Shown here in pieces: positions 37,350-46,497 of a DNA stretch of 64,000 nucleotides. A program made the position numbers and the translations under genes. The number at the start of each line of letters is the position of its first letter. Position 1 is the first letter of the stretch. The notes beneath the pieces are model-generated. The model ran no database searches. It had not been told where the DNA came from and saw only the letters and a list, made by a program, of their open reading frames with translations. Source of the DNA: Tamaricihabitans halophyticus (GTDB lineage Bacteria; Actinomycetota; Actinomycetes; Mycobacteriales; Pseudonocardiaceae); assembly GCF_004340875.1 (NCBI RefSeq), contig NZ_SLXQ01000002.1, forward strand, positions 1 to 64,000, in the 5' to 3' direction.

Positions 37350-38258
37350 ATGGGGAGCTGGAATCGGCGAAACTTCCTGCGAACGGCGGGCGGGGCGGCC
37401 ATTGCGCTCGGCGCCGGACTGGGGATCGCTGGCTGTAGCCGGGTCAGTCTCTCCGATGAGCCAAACGGCGGAACCCTGCTCGAGCGATTGCGGCAGTCCG
37501 GCACGGTACGGGTGGGTTTCGCGAATGAGGCGCCATACAGCTATATCGACGACAACGCGGATATCACCGGAGAGGCCGCCGAGCTTGCCAAGATCGTTTT
37601 CCGGCGGCTTGGCGTGCCGAATATTCAGCCGATCCCGTCCGAGTTCGGCTCACTGATCGCCGGACTCAAAGTTGGACTGTTCGATGTGGTCGGTGCGGGG
37701 ATGGCCATCCTGCCGGAACGTTGCGCCGAGGTCCTTTTCACCAATCCGGAGTTCGCCGCCCCGGCCGCATTCCTGGTGCCGAAGGGCAATCCGAAAGGGA
37801 TTCAGAGCTTCGGAGATGTGGCCAACGAGGACGGTTTCCGGCTCGGCACGCTGATTGGCGCGGTGGAGCGGGACTACGCGATCTCGAGTGGAGTTCCCGA
37901 AGGCGCGATCACCGAGCTGGCGAACCAACCAAGTGGACTGGAAGCGGTGCGCACCGGACGAATCGATGGCTTCGCGTTGACCACGATCTCGCTGCGAGAC
38001 GTGCTTTCCAAGAATCCCGGTGCGAACCTGGAGATCACCAAACCCTTTACCCCGGTCGTGAACGGTCAGCCGCAGTACACCGCGGGTGGGTTCGCGTTCC
38101 TGCCGGATCAACAGAACATCGTGGACTCGTTCAATACCGAGCTGGCGAAGATGAAAGAGAACGGTGAGCTGCTCGAAGCGTTGCGCCCGTTCGGTTTCAC
38201 CGAGGCCGAGATGACCGAGCTGACCGCGAACGAGCTCTGCCGGGCACCGGCGTCATGA
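37350..38258 (+). CDS. ehuB: Ectoine/hydroxyectoine ABC transporter substrate-binding protein
   Basis: Extracellular solute-binding lipoprotein of 302 residues from the ATG at 37350 (GAGGT upstream). A twin-arginine-like start RRNFLRTAGG leads to the lipobox IAGC near residue 30. A family 3 solute-binding fold follows (GTVRVGFANEAPYSYID, GLIGAVERDYA region, ELANQPSGLEAVRTGRIDGFAL). The four-gene order B-C-D-A with polar-amino-acid-type permeases matches the ehu system for compatible-solute uptake, which protects against osmotic stress. Substrate is by family resemblance. Confidence 0.85.
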   Translation: MGSWNRRNFLRTAGGAAIALGAGLGIAGCSRVSLSDEPNGGTLLERLRQSGTVRVGFANEAPYSYIDDNADITGEAAELAKIVFRRLGVPNIQPIPSEFGSLIAGLKVGLFDVVGAGMAILPERCAEVLFTNPEFAAPAAFLVPKGNPKGIQSFGDVANEDGFRLGTLIGAVERDYAISSGVPEGAITELANQPSGLEAVRTGRIDGFALTTISLRDVLSKNPGANLEITKPFTPVVNGQPQYTAGGFAFLPDQQNIVDSFNTELAKMKENGELLEALRPFGFTEAEMTELTANELCRAPAS

Positions 38259-38269
38259 GGGAGTGATCC

Positions 38270-38968
38270 ATGTCTGGCGAACAGGTTGGTTTGCTTGTCG
38301 ACGGTGCCTTGTTCACCCTGTGGCTGACGCTCGGCGGCGCCGCGATCGGCCTCGTGCTCGCGTTCCTCGCCGGTCTGGCGCGGGTCAGCTCGTCGAAGGT
38401 GCTGCGGGCGATCGGCTTCGTGTACGTCGAGTTCTTTCGCGGTGCCGCCGTGCTGGTGCTGGCTTTCTGGTTCGTCTACGCGATGCCGATGCTCGGCTGG
38501 CAGTTCGAGCCGGTATTCGCTGGGATGGTCGCGCTCGGGTTGAACATCGGCGCCTATGCTGCCGAGATCGTGCGCGGCGCCATCCAGTCCGTTCCGGTCA
38601 ACCAGTACGAAGCGGCGCTGGCGATGAACTTCAGCTCGTGGCAGCGGATGCGCCGAGTGGTGCTGCCGCAGGCGCTGGTTGCGATGATCCCGCCGTTTTC
38701 CAACAACATCATCGAGTTGCTCAAGGCGTCGGCCGTGGTATCCGTAGTGTCCATTCCGGAGCTCGCCTTCAACGGGCAGCTGATCTGGAGCGGTAATGGT
38801 CAGGCGGCCGCGGTATTCGGTGGCCTGCTGGTGATGTACGGCGCCCTCGCGTTGATCTTCACGATCATTATGCGGCTGCTCGAGCGTAGGGCGGCCCGCT
38901 CGGTCGGCAGGCAGCCAGACCCCGGCTGGTGGACCCGGCTGCGCCGTAGGTCGGAGGTGCCGGCATGA
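38270..38968 (+). CDS. ehuC: Ectoine/hydroxyectoine ABC transporter permease
   Basis: Membrane subunit of 232 residues with about five helices. The HisM/ArtQ-type EAA motif reads NQYEAALAMNFSSWQRMRRVVLPQAL (split: NQYEAALAMNFS, then QRMRRVVLPQAL) near 105-130 and contacts the ATPase. It starts 11 bp after ehuB and its stop overlaps ehuD by four bases. Confidence 0.88.
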   Translation: MSGEQVGLLVDGALFTLWLTLGGAAIGLVLAFLAGLARVSSSKVLRAIGFVYVEFFRGAAVLVLAFWFVYAMPMLGWQFEPVFAGMVALGLNIGAYAAEIVRGAIQSVPVNQYEAALAMNFSSWQRMRRVVLPQALVAMIPPFSNNIIELLKASAVVSVVSIPELAFNGQLIWSGNGQAAAVFGGLLVMYGALALIFTIIMRLLERRAARSVGRQPDPGWWTRLRRRSEVPA

Positions 38969-39624
38969 ACTGGGACTGGGACTACGTCGGCAGCATGATG
39001 CCGGACCTGCTCGATGGTTTGTGGACGGCGCTGCTTGCCACCATCTTCGGTTTCTTGCTCGCGCTCGTGCTCGGCCTTGTTTTCGCGATCCTGCGCCGGA
39101 GCAAGACCGCGTGGATCAGGGTGCCGATCGGCTTCATCGTCGAGTTCATCCGGGGCACCCCGCTGCTGGTCCAGTTGTTCTTCCTGTTCTTCGTGCTGCC
39201 GGACTTCGGGGTACAGCTCTCGCCATTGGCGTCCGGAATCGTCGGGTTGGGCGTGCATTACGCGACCTACACGTCGGAGGTCTACCGGGCGGGCATCGAC
39301 GGGGTGCCAGCCGGCCAGTGGGAGGCCGCGACGGCGCTGAACCTGCCGGCTCGCCGGACGTGGACGAGTGTCGTGTTGCCGCAGGCGGTCCCGCGCTCCT
39401 TGCCCGCGCTGAGTAACTACCTGATCGCACTGTTCAAGGATGTGCCGCAGCTCGTCGCGATCACCGTCGCCGAGCCGTTTACCGTGGCACGAGGCATTTT
39501 CGCGGATTCATTCCGCCCATTCGAAGCCATCACGATGGCCGGCGTGCTGTACTTGGTCACCGCGTTCGTGTTGTCATACCTCGGCAGGATCGTGGAGCGC
39601 CGGTACGGCACGGTGCGGGTGTGA
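38965..39624 (+). CDS. ehuD: Ectoine/hydroxyectoine ABC transporter permease
   Basis: Second permease, 219 residues, about five helices. EAA loop: GQWEAATALNLPARRTW followed by VVLPQAVPRSLP. It pairs with EhuC to form the channel. It overlaps both neighbours by four bases, so ehuC, ehuD and ehuA are translationally coupled. Confidence 0.88.
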   Translation: MNWDWDYVGSMMPDLLDGLWTALLATIFGFLLALVLGLVFAILRRSKTAWIRVPIGFIVEFIRGTPLLVQLFFLFFVLPDFGVQLSPLASGIVGLGVHYATYTSEVYRAGIDGVPAGQWEAATALNLPARRTWTSVVLPQAVPRSLPALSNYLIALFKDVPQLVAITVAEPFTVARGIFADSFRPFEAITMAGVLYLVTAFVLSYLGRIVERRYGTVRV

Positions 39625-39659
39625 CCAGAGGCTGGTCTGTGGAAGGGACGAAAGAACCG

Positions 39660-40478
39660 ATGACCGAAGCGACAAGCGCAGCGCCGGTGCGGGCCCATGA
39701 CGGCAACGGCGAGTTCATCAAGTTCGCCGAGGTGAGCAAGCGGTTCGGGTCGAATGTGGTGCTGGACGACCTGTCCTTCAGCGTGGGCGCGGGCGAGCGG
39801 GTGACACTGATCGGACCAAGTGGTTCGGGCAAGACCACGATCCTGCGGATGCTGATGACGTTGCTCCGGCCGGACTCCGGCACGATCTCGGTGAACGGTG
39901 AGTACCTGTTCCACGAGGAGCGCGGCGGCCAGCTGGTGACCGCGAGCGAATCGCATATTCGCCGGGTGCGTAGCAAGATCACGATGGTCTTCCAGCAGTT
40001 CAACCTGTTCCCGAACATGCGGGTACTACGCAATGTCACCGAGGCGCCGGTGCATGTCCTCGGCAAGCCCAAGGATGAGGCCGCCGAGCGGGCCAAGGAG
40101 CTGCTCGCCCTCGTTGGCCTCGGCGAGAAGCTGGACGCCTATCCCTCGCAGCTCTCCGGTGGTCAGCAGCAGCGGGTCGCGATCGCCAGGGCGCTCGCCG
40201 TGGATCCGGATGTTCTGCTGCTTGACGAGGTCACCTCGGCATTGGACCCCGAGCTGGCCGCCGAGGTATTGGACGTGCTCCGGGATATCGCCAAGACCAC
40301 GGATGTGACCATGCTGCTGGTGACGCACGCGATGAAGTTCGCCCGCGACGTGTCACACCGGGTGTTGATGTTCAACCAGGGCAAGATCATCGAGGATCGC
40401 CCGCCGGAGGAGATGTTCAACGAGCCGAGGCACGAGCGAACCCAGTCCTTCCTCCGCTCCGTGATCGACGAAACCTGA
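39660..40478 (+). CDS. ehuA: Ectoine/hydroxyectoine ABC transporter ATP-binding protein
   Basis: ATPase of the importer. Walker A LIGPSGSGKTT, Q-loop MVFQQFNLFPN, signature LSGGQQQRVAIARAL and Walker B DVLLLDEVTSALD are intact. The ATG at 39660 (272 residues) fits the family start; an in-frame GTG at 39621 overlapping ehuD would add 13 residues. Hairpin copy 5 begins at its stop codon. Confidence 0.92.
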   Translation: MTEATSAAPVRAHDGNGEFIKFAEVSKRFGSNVVLDDLSFSVGAGERVTLIGPSGSGKTTILRMLMTLLRPDSGTISVNGEYLFHEERGGQLVTASESHIRRVRSKITMVFQQFNLFPNMRVLRNVTEAPVHVLGKPKDEAAERAKELLALVGLGEKLDAYPSQLSGGQQQRVAIARALAVDPDVLLLDEVTSALDPELAAEVLDVLRDIAKTTDVTMLLVTHAMKFARDVSHRVLMFNQGKIIEDRPPEEMFNEPRHERTQSFLRSVIDET

Positions 40479-40507
40479 ACCGCGAGATCCCTCAGCAGCG
40501 CGGTCAC
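40477..40507 (-). repeat. Dispersed hairpin element, copy 5
   Basis: On the minus strand ACCGCG (with flanking GTG) and CGCGGT frame CTGCTGAGGGATCT. It lies between convergent ehuA and the LysE-type gene. Confidence 0.75.
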
Positions 40508-40515
40508 GGAGCGTG

Positions 40516-41190
40516 CTAGGTGGTGGAGTCGAGCGCCACCCGGAGGCCGAGCGCGACGAGCACGGTGCCCGTGATCCGGTCCAGTACGGTGCGCACTCGC
40601 TGCCTGGTCAGCAGGTGGCCCACCGTGCCAACCAGCAGTGAGTAGATCCGCCACCACAGCACGGCCACCACAAGGAAGACGGTGGCCAGCAACGCCGAGG
40701 TGGTCAGCCGGGGCTCGTTCGGCGAGACGAACTGGGGAAGTAGGGACAGGAACAGCACCGCGATCTTCGGGTTCAGGATGTTGCTCAGCAGCCCCTGCCG
40801 GAACGCTACCCAGCGGGACAAGCCGGTTCGCGGGTGCTCGTCCGTCGCTTGCTCGGCTGCGGTTTCGGCGTTATGCCCCATCGCTTTTCTGGAATTCCCC
40901 ATGGCTTTTCTGGAGTTCCACAGGGCCTGCACGCCGAGATAGATCAGGTAGGCCGCGCCGGCGAACTTGACCACCGTGTACGCGGTCGCGGATGCGGCGA
41001 GTAGTGCGGAAAGCCCGAGAATCGCCGCGCTGGCGTGCACCACGAGCCCGGCGCAACAGCCAAGGCCGGTCCACCAGGTGCCACGCGCGCCACCGCGTAC
41101 CCCGTTACGCAAACCGAGCGCCATATCCGGGCCGGGCGTGACGGTCAGTACCGTGACGAGTGCGAGAAACGGAAACAACTGCTGAGGCAC
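40516..41190 (-). CDS. LysE/RhtB-family amino-acid exporter
   Basis: Membrane exporter of 224 residues with about six helices. Conserved TVTPGPDMALGLRNGVRGG at the N-terminus and LLSNILNPKIAVLFLSLLPQF in the middle mark the LysE/RhtB family. Between helices 3 and 4 the hydrophilic loop carries a tandem 21-bp duplication (40877-40897 and 40898-40918) that writes NSRKAMG twice. GTG start. Substrate unknown. Confidence 0.9.
   Translation of the reverse strand: MPQQLFPFLALVTVLTVTPGPDMALGLRNGVRGGARGTWWTGLGCCAGLVVHASAAILGLSALLAASATAYTVVKFAGAAYLIYLGVQALWNSRKAMGNSRKAMGHNAETAAEQATDEHPRTGLSRWVAFRQGLLSNILNPKIAVLFLSLLPQFVSPNEPRLTTSALLATVFLVVAVLWWRIYSLLVGTVGHLLTRQRVRTVLDRITGTVLVALGLRVALDSTT
40877..40918 (-). 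repeat. 21-bp tandem duplication in the LysE-type gene
   Basis: Two copies differing at two positions, each encoding NSRKAMG in a loop. Confidence 0.9.
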
Positions 41191-41302
41191 GTAGTCCAGC
41201 CTAGCCGGGCTGTCGATGGTGTTGGCCGGTCAACGGTATTGCCCTGGGTTGCTTGCCCTGCGTTGGTATTGCCAGGGGTTGTCGCGCTTATAGAGTGCCA
41301 GT

Positions 41303-42076
41303 ATGGGCGAGTATCAGCATATAACCGTCAAAACCGACGAGCCGACCGCGCGAATCACGATGAATCGGCCGAACCGGCGCAATTCGCTGACCTACGACCA
41401 TCTCGCCGAGCTGCTTGCCGCGTTCACCGAGGTCGCCGAGACGTCCGCGACGGGCATCGTGCTCGCCGGTGAGGGGCCGGTGTTCTCCGCCGGACACGAC
41501 TTTGGCGATGTCGCCGCGCGGGACCTCGCGCAGCTCAGGGATCTGCTGCAGCTGTGCACCCGGTTGATGCGCACTATCCAATCCGTACCGCAGGTGGTGC
41601 TCGCCAGGGTGCATGGCCTTGCCACCGCGGCCGGCTGCCAGCTGGTCGCCTCCTGTGATCTGGCGGTCGCCGCCGAATCGGCGGGATTCGCCCTGCCCGG
41701 CGGTAAGGGCGGCTGGTTCTGCCATACGCCCGCGGTGCCGGTGGCGCGGGCGGTCGGCCGCAAGCGGCTGATGGAAATGGCGTTGACCGGCGATCCGATC
41801 GATGCCGCCACGGCGCTCGACTGGGGCTTGGTGAACCGGGTGGTACCCGATACCGAACTCGACGCGGCGATCGACCAACTACTTAGTAAAGCCACTAGAG
41901 GTAGCCGGGTAAGCAAGGCGTTGGGGAAACAAACGCTGTACGCTCAGCTCGATCGCCCGGAGGACGACGCCTACGGGATCGCGCTCGAAGTAATGGCTGG
42001 CGCGGCGCAGCTCGACGGCGCGAAAGAAGGCATGGCCGCATTTATGGAGAAGCGTCAACCGGTTTGGCCAGACTAG
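41303..42076 (+). CDS. Enoyl-CoA hydratase/isomerase family protein
   Basis: Crotonase-fold enzyme of 257 residues. The oxyanion-hole motifs are GPVFSAGHDFGDV (about 56-68) and HGLATAAGCQLVASCDLA (about 104-121). The usual catalytic Glu pair is not obvious in LPGGKGGWFCHTPAV, so hydratase activity is not assured; an isomerase or hydrolase is possible. A likely -10 TATAGAGT lies at 41290. It is followed after 35 bp by a GPP34 gene. Confidence 0.88.
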   Translation: MGEYQHITVKTDEPTARITMNRPNRRNSLTYDHLAELLAAFTEVAETSATGIVLAGEGPVFSAGHDFGDVAARDLAQLRDLLQLCTRLMRTIQSVPQVVLARVHGLATAAGCQLVASCDLAVAAESAGFALPGGKGGWFCHTPAVPVARAVGRKRLMEMALTGDPIDAATALDWGLVNRVVPDTELDAAIDQLLSKATRGSRVSKALGKQTLYAQLDRPEDDAYGIALEVMAGAAQLDGAKEGMAAFMEKRQPVWPD

Positions 42077-42111
42077 CTAACTGGCAGCCGTCGAGGGACG
42101 AAAGGAACTAC

Positions 42112-42774
42112 ATGCGCGCGACGATCGCCGAGGAGCTACTGTTGCTCCGCTTGGACGACGAAGACGGCAAGAAGCGCGGAGACAGCACCAAGATGGGCTT
42201 TGGTGTCGTTGGTGCACATCTACTCGAGCTGGGACTCGCCGGGCGCGTCGAGCTGGAGGGCAAGAAGATCGCGGTCCGTGGTGACTCGCCGGTTGGCGAA
42301 GCCGCGACCGATGAGGTATTGCAAGCGCTGACCGAAGCGAAGCGGCCGGCGACACCGCACACCTGGATGTCCAAGCTGTCCTCAAAGTCCACAAAGGCGA
42401 CGATGGAATCGCTTGTGGACAAAGGCTTCGTGCACGAGGAGGAGCGGAAGGTACTGGGCCTGTTCCCCGGTAAGCGGTATCCGGCCGCGGACGATTCGGC
42501 CGAGGCTGATGCCCGGCGACGGCTACGTACCGTGCTGATCGAGGGGCAGCGGCCGGATGCGCGCACCGCCGCGCTCGTGGGCATGGTGCACGCCACCGGA
42601 CTGGCCAAGAGCCTGTTCCCGGAATCGGATGGCAAGGAGATTGCCAAGCGTGCCAAGGAGATCGCCGAAAGCGGTGACGACCTGGCCAGCGATGCGGTAA
42701 CCAAAACCGTTGCGGCGGTCAGCACCGCCGTGCAGACCGCGGTGATGGCCGCGGTCGGCGGCAGCGGTCAGTGA
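42112..42774 (+). CDS. GPP34 (GOLPH3-like) family phosphoprotein
   Basis: Soluble, mostly helical protein of 220 residues related to eukaryotic GOLPH3/Vps74, which binds phosphoinositides. The ATG at 42112 is preferred because AAAGGA precedes it and TIAEELLLLRLDDEDGK is the family N-terminus. Other visible elements are a helical HTWMSKLSSKSTKATMESL and a hydrophobic C-terminal helix rich in Ala and Val. Actinobacterial members often lie near secondary metabolism or lipid genes; their role is unknown. Confidence 0.85.
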   Translation: MRATIAEELLLLRLDDEDGKKRGDSTKMGFGVVGAHLLELGLAGRVELEGKKIAVRGDSPVGEAATDEVLQALTEAKRPATPHTWMSKLSSKSTKATMESLVDKGFVHEEERKVLGLFPGKRYPAADDSAEADARRRLRTVLIEGQRPDARTAALVGMVHATGLAKSLFPESDGKEIAKRAKEIAESGDDLASDAVTKTVAAVSTAVQTAVMAAVGGSGQ

Positions 42775-42794
42775 TCGCCGGTCAGTGATCACTG
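42766..42794. repeat. Small repeat at convergent gene ends
   Basis: GGTCAGTGATC occurs at 42766-42776 and 42780-42790, and CAGTGATCACTG (42783-42794) is a perfect 12-bp palindrome. It covers both stop codons of the GPP34 and NUDIX genes and may help termination. Confidence 0.4.
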
Positions 42795-43327
42795 CGCTCA
42801 TGCAGTAGCAGTAGCGCATAGGCCGCAAGGGATTGCGCGTCGGTGATCTCGCCGGCGCGGCTCATGCGCTCGAATTCGCCGCGGGTGAACCAGGCCGCGC
42901 GCATATCCTGTTCGGTGTGCTCGCGTTCTGGTTCGCCCTCGCGGAGCTCGGTCGCCAGAAACACCCTGCCGCGCTGGCTGGATAAGCCGGGGGCGACGTC
43001 GAGCAGGCCGATCTCGCGTAGCGACCCGGCGGTTAGTCCGGTTTCCTCGCGGAGCTCCCGCGCGGCGAGTTCGGCCGCCGGCAGCTCCGCCCGGTCCGGC
43101 GCGGTGCCTTGCGGGAACTCCCAGCGGCGCAGCCCGAGCGGATAGCGGTACTGCTCGACGAGATGTAGCTCCTCGCCGCGAAGCGGGATCACCAGTGCGT
43201 AGTCGGGTTTGTCGATAACCCCATAGATTCCCGCTGACCCGTCCGCCCGCTGGATATCGTCTTCTCGCACGCGCATCCAGGCGTTCGTGTAGACCTCACG
43301 ACTCGATAGTGCTTCCACAACCGACAT
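42782..43327 (-). CDS. NUDIX hydrolase (ADP-ribose pyrophosphatase-like)
   Basis: From the ATG at 43327, 181 residues. The Nudix box reads [14 protein letters not shown] after a Gly-rich [13 protein letters not shown], with metal-binding Glu residues intact. [17 protein letters not shown] upstream is typical of ADP-sugar pyrophosphatases. It likely cleaves ADP-ribose or a related nucleotide sugar. It faces away from nucS, 84 bp apart. Confidence 0.88.
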   Translation of the reverse strand: MSVVEALSSREVYTNAWMRVREDDIQRADGSAGIYGVIDKPDYALVIPLRGEELHLVEQYRYPLGLRRWEFPQGTAPDRAELPAAELAARELREETGLTAGSLREIGLLDVAPGLSSQRGRVFLATELREGEPEREHTEQDMRAAWFTRGEFERMSRAGEITDAQSLAAYALLLLHERSDH

Positions 43328-43411
43328 CCTGCCGGACGCGGGCGGTGGTTGGTCGGCGTATCGGTGGACCCAGTGACGGGGGTGTCCGGGCCGGTGACCT
43401 ACCCTCGCTGC

Positions 43412-44071
43412 GTGCGTCTCGTACTCGCTCGGTGCAAAGTCGACTACGTGGGGCGGCTGACCGCGCATCTGCCGATGGCCAACAGGCTGCTGTTGATCAA
43501 GGCCGATGGTTCGGTCTCCGTCCACTCGGACGACCGTGCCTATAAGCCGTTGAACTGGATGAGCCCGCCGTGCTGGCTACTCGAAGACGGCGATGTCTGG
43601 ACGGTGCAGAACAAGGCTGGCGAGCGCCTGGTGATCACCATCGACGCGCTGATCGACGAGCTCAACCACGACCTTGGTGCCGAACCGGGGCTGGTGAAAG
43701 ACGGCGTCGAGGCGCATTTGCAGGAGCTGCTCGCCGAGCAGGTGAATACCCTCGGCGCCGGTTACTCGTTGGTGCGCAGGGAGTACCCGACCGCGATCGG
43801 CCCGGTTGATCTGCTGGTCAAAGACGGCGACGGCGGCACGGTCGCCGTGGAGGTGAAGCGGCGCGGCGAGCTGGACGGCGTCGAGCAGCTCACCCGCTAC
43901 CTCGAACTCCTCAATCGTGATCCACTGATCGCTCCTGTACAGGGCGTTTTCGCGGCGCAGCAAATCAAGCCGCAGGCCAAGACGCTTGCCGAAGACCGCG
44001 GTATCCGCTGCGTGACGCTGGACTACGACGCGATGCGCGGTATCGAGCCGGACGAGTTCCGCCTCTTCTGA
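43412..44071 (+). CDS. nucS: Mismatch-specific endonuclease NucS
   Basis: Key enzyme of the non-canonical mismatch repair of actinobacteria that lack MutS/MutL; it cuts both strands at G-T, G-G and T-T mismatches. The GTG at 43412 gives [20 protein letters not shown], the family N-terminus, 219 residues. The C-terminal RecB-like nuclease shows [11 protein letters not shown] and [14 protein letters not shown] (Asp-Glu-x-Lys set). Its presence supports the taxonomic call. Confidence 0.95.
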   Translation: MRLVLARCKVDYVGRLTAHLPMANRLLLIKADGSVSVHSDDRAYKPLNWMSPPCWLLEDGDVWTVQNKAGERLVITIDALIDELNHDLGAEPGLVKDGVEAHLQELLAEQVNTLGAGYSLVRREYPTAIGPVDLLVKDGDGGTVAVEVKRRGELDGVEQLTRYLELLNRDPLIAPVQGVFAAQQIKPQAKTLAEDRGIRCVTLDYDAMRGIEPDEFRLF

Positions 44072-44408
44072 GCTACTCCCCGTAACCGCAAGAACCCTCA
44101 AAAACGTGGTCACCAGGCGTGCGCGCGCCGTGCAAACCCTGGAGGTTGCGGTTGCGGCGGCGCCTGTTTAGTCGCGACGCGACGCTTCTTGTTTGATGTT
44201 GCGGCCATTCCTGTTGATTTCCCGCTGAGCGTGTATCCCAGCTCTGATCACCACGGCACGCCTGGGTACAGCCATTGATAACGATGTCTGACCGGTCTGC
44301 GCGATTAGTTGGCTGACTGCATTCACCTGAAGGCCAGCGCGCGGTACGGTGCGCATGCCCGAAGATTGCTGATGCTTTTTGTTGACAATTGTTTAGTGGA
44401 GGTGCCCG
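44072..44408. other. Intergenic region before the symporter
   Basis: 337 bp with hairpin copy 6 near the left end and a second TTGCGGTT (44146-44153) that could pair with AACCGCAA at 44084-44091 over a longer loop. The right part is AT-richer, with TTGACA at 44384-44389 as a possible -35 for the symporter gene. No gene is seen. Confidence 0.5.
44082..44113 (-). repeat. Dispersed hairpin element, copy 6
   Basis: On the minus strand GTGACCACG, loop TTTTTGAGGGTTCT, then TGCGGTTAC. It begins 11 bp after the nucS stop. Confidence 0.7.
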
Positions 44409-46106
44409 TTGATAGTGCTCGCGGACGCCGACCTGCGGTTGGATGCGCAGTTCGTCGACTACGCCTTGCTCGCGGTGTACTTCGTACTGGTTCTCGGTAT
44501 CGGGTACCTGGCAAGGCGACAGGTCTCGACCAGCCTTGACTTCTTCCTGTCCGGTCGCTCGTTGCCGGCCTGGGTCACCGGTCTCGCCTTCATCTCCGCG
44601 AACCTCGGCGCCGTCGAGGTCATGGGGATGTCCGCAAGTGGTGCGCAGTACGGCATGCCGACGATGCATTACTTCTGGGTGGGCGCCATACCCGCGATGC
44701 TGTTCCTCGGCATCGTGATGATGCCGTTCTACTACGGTTCCAAAGTCCGCAGCGTGCCCGAGTTCATGCTGCGCAGGTTCGGTAAGCCGGCCCACCTGGT
44801 GAACGGCATCAGCTTCGCCACCGCGCAGGTCCTGATCGCCGGTGCGAACCTGTTCCTGCTCGCGGCGGTGATCAACACGCTGCTCGGCTGGCCGCTGTGG
44901 GTGTCCATCGTGCTCGCCGCGGTGATCGTGCTCTCCTACACCGCGCTCGGCGGGCTGTCCGCGGCCATCTACAACGAGGTGCTGCAGTTCTTCGTCATCG
45001 TCATCGCCCTGCTGCCGCTGACCATCGTCGGCATGGTGAAGGTCGGCGGCTGGCAGGGCCTGGTGGACAAGGTCACCGCCGGCCCCGGTGGAGCCGAGCA
45101 GCTGAGCTCCTGGCCCGGTGATGCGATTACCGGCTTCGGCAACAGCTTCCTTTCGGTGCTCGGCATCGTGTTCGGCCTCGGTTTCGTGCTCTCCTTCGGC
45201 TACTGGACGACGAACTTCGTCGAGGTGCAGCGGGCCATGGCGTCGAAGAGCATGTCCGCCGCGCGGCGCACGCCGATCATTGGCGCCTTCCCGAAGATCT
45301 TCATCCCGTTCATCGTGATCATCCCCGGGATGATCGCCGGGGTCATCGCCTCGGAGCTGGTCAGGGACAAGGCCGCGCTGATGGAGGGGCAGCCAGGGGA
45401 AACCGGGGTGACCTTCAACGACGCGTTGTTGCTGCTGATGCGCGATCTACTGCCGAACGGCATGCTCGGCGTCGCGATCGCCGGTCTGCTCGCCTCGTTC
45501 ATGGCCGGTATGGCGGCGAATCTCAGCGCCTTCAACACGGTGTTCACCTACGACATCTGGCAGTCCTACGTGGTCAAGGACAAGCCGGACGGCTACTACC
45601 TCCGGATGGGCCGCTGGGTCACCATGGCCGGCACGGTGCTGGCCATCGGCACCGCGTTCATCGCGGCAAGCTACGCCAACATCCTGCAGTACCTGCAGGA
45701 CCTGTTCTCGTTCTTCAACGCGCCGCTGTTCGCCACCTTCATCCTCGGTATGTTCTGGAAGCGGATGACCCCCACCGCTGGCTGGCTCGGTCTGGTGATG
45801 GGCACCGCCTCCGCCGTCACGGTATGGGGACTCGCCCAGGCCGGCGTGCTCGGCCTTTCCGGGCTCGGCGTCAGCATGACGGCGGCCGGCACCGCCTTCG
45901 TGGTGGATATCGTGGTCAGCGTGGCCGTCTCGGTGGTCACCACGCCGAAGCCAGCGGATCAACTGGTTGGCCTGGTGTACACGGTGACGCCGAGGGCATC
46001 ACTGCGGCATTCGGAGACCGGTCAGGACGCTGGCTGGTATCGCAAGCCGGCGCTGCTCGCCGGGATCGCGCTGGTCATCACGATCGCCCTGAACATCATC
46101 TTCTAG
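44409..46106 (+). CDS. Sodium:solute symporter (SSS family)
   Basis: Large membrane transporter of 565 residues with about 13 helices, closest in pattern to sodium/sugar-type SSS members (LDFFLSGRSLPAWVTGLAFISANLGA split over helices 1-2, YTALGGLSAAIYNEVLQ, and MAGMAANLSAFNTVFTYDIW). TTG start at 44409 with GGAGG six bases upstream. A small two-helix protein follows after 15 bp, a common arrangement. Sodium coupling fits a salt-tolerant host; the substrate cannot be told. Confidence 0.9.
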   Translation: MIVLADADLRLDAQFVDYALLAVYFVLVLGIGYLARRQVSTSLDFFLSGRSLPAWVTGLAFISANLGAVEVMGMSASGAQYGMPTMHYFWVGAIPAMLFLGIVMMPFYYGSKVRSVPEFMLRRFGKPAHLVNGISFATAQVLIAGANLFLLAAVINTLLGWPLWVSIVLAAVIVLSYTALGGLSAAIYNEVLQFFVIVIALLPLTIVGMVKVGGWQGLVDKVTAGPGGAEQLSSWPGDAITGFGNSFLSVLGIVFGLGFVLSFGYWTTNFVEVQRAMASKSMSAARRTPIIGAFPKIFIPFIVIIPGMIAGVIASELVRDKAALMEGQPGETGVTFNDALLLLMRDLLPNGMLGVAIAGLLASFMAGMAANLSAFNTVFTYDIWQSYVVKDKPDGYYLRMGRWVTMAGTVLAIGTAFIAASYANILQYLQDLFSFFNAPLFATFILGMFWKRMTPTAGWLGLVMGTASAVTVWGLAQAGVLGLSGLGVSMTAAGTAFVVDIVVSVAVSVVTTPKPADQLVGLVYTVTPRASLRHSETGQDAGWYRKPALLAGIALVITIALNIIF

Positions 46107-46121
46107 CGGGGAGAAGCGACC

Positions 46122-46403
46122 ATGGCACACGAACGGAAAACCTCGGGCGCCCGGACGCATCGCGCTGGCGCCTTCGATGTACGCGCGATCATCGCCCTTC
46201 TCCTCGGCATCTACGGCGTCGTGCTGCTCGTCATGGGTATCGGGTTCACCAGCGAGGCGGATCTGGAACGGGCGGCAGGGGTGAACATCAACCTGTGGAC
46301 GGGCCTGGCACTGACCGTCGCGGCGCTACTTTTCGTGGCCTGGGCCAGGTGGCGCCCGATCCTGGTACCGGACGACGAGGCCGAGCAGGAGCAAGCCGGC
46401 TAG
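46122..46403 (+). CDS. Small two-helix membrane protein next to symporter
   Basis: 93 residues: basic N-terminus (HERKTSGARTHRAGAF), two hydrophobic helices (about 24-46 and 56-75) and an acidic tail. Small proteins of this kind commonly follow SSS symporter genes in actinobacteria; the role is unknown. It is 15 bp after the symporter stop and so probably in the same transcript. Confidence 0.75.
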   Translation: MAHERKTSGARTHRAGAFDVRAIIALLLGIYGVVLLVMGIGFTSEADLERAAGVNINLWTGLALTVAALLFVAWARWRPILVPDDEAEQEQAG

Positions 46404-46497
46404 CGCCGAGTGTCGTGGCTTTGCGGCCGGCCGGCGGGCAGGATAGGAAGTGCCTGGCAACGGTCGAGCAGCAGTTGGCGAATATTCGGGAGCCGCG

